64,000 nt of DNA from an uncultured Clostridia bacterium. GTDB lineage: Bacteria; Bacillota; Clostridia; Oscillospirales; Ruminococcaceae. Positions 62,284-64,000 of the stretch are shown in pieces. Position numbers and translations under genes: made by a program. Below the pieces are notes generated by a model. The model was not told where the DNA came from, searched no databases, and saw nothing but the letters and a program-made list of their open reading frames with translations. Position 1 is the first letter of the stretch. Every line of letters starts with the position of its first letter. Location of the stretch: contig CANQLR010000001.1 in NCBI GenBank assembly GCA_947624745.1, positions 62,001 to 126,000 of the forward strand. Direction: 5' to 3'.

Positions 62284-64000
<1,717 letters not shown>

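Overview
The window looks like the origin region of a GC-rich Clostridia chromosome, most likely an uncultured Oscillospirales/Ruminococcaceae-type gut bacterium. This rests on the gene order rpmH-rnpA-yidD-yidC-jag-mnmE-mnmG-rsmG / dnaA-dnaN-S4-recF-remB-gyrB-gyrA, a parA-parB pair with parS sites, a Noc-like second ParB, a SigH-like sigma factor, near-consensus sigma-A promoters, and many TTG/GTG starts. No species can be named from the sequence alone.

Layout. 1-3.9 kb: polA (cut by the window edge), a short promoter-terminator RNA unit, an ECF transporter S component behind a structured leader, a Nudix hydrolase and tRNA-Lys. 5-10.6 kb: GH10 xylanase, serS, parB, parA with parS sites, and a frameshifted XRE regulator. 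12.3-21.2 kb: noc, then the leftward rsmG-mnmG-mnmE-jag-yidC-yidD-rnpA-rpmH block. 21.3-32.2 kb: rightward dnaA, putative oriC, dnaN, S4 protein, recF, remB, gyrB, a YcxB-like protein and gyrA. 33-42.5 kb: an M23 cell-wall hydrolase behind a WalR-type box, a histidine phosphatase, a small Cys-rich protein, a heterodimeric ABC exporter and a LytTR/GHKL two-component pair. 43.8-56.2 kb: acetyltransferase, MATE pump, AraC regulator, DUF2508 protein, a FliB-like gene with a broken start, GtrA, an orphan lipoprotein binding protein, tRNA-Pro, a zinc-ribbon protein, a sigma factor and two transglutaminase lipoproteins. 56.8-62.1 kb: a leftward operon for tRNA/rRNA modification (small protein-dusB-trmN6-rsmI-rimI-tsaD) followed by a BtuF-like lipoprotein. 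62.2-64 kb: secA, cut by the window edge.

The most unusual content is between the genes. Eleven intergenic blocks, roughly 9-10 kb in total, are built from recurring modules of short perfect hairpins. Outer arms of the GGCGAAGCCC / GGGCTTCGCC type enclose two or three hairpins. Between copies the stem sequences change on both sides, so pairing is preserved while sequence is not. Related mosaics (a period-7 pyrimidine tract with an adjacent variable hairpin, and two further repeat families) follow the same rule. I know of no named family with this architecture, and it is the best candidate here for an undescribed system.

Other points of interest: dnaA carries changes in the DNA-reading motif (RNHST where RDHTT is usual), and both candidate origin clusters contain TTWTCAACA-like 9-mers instead of TTATCCACA. 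dnaA and the ECF gene both have a strong promoter whose start site falls directly on a structured leader.
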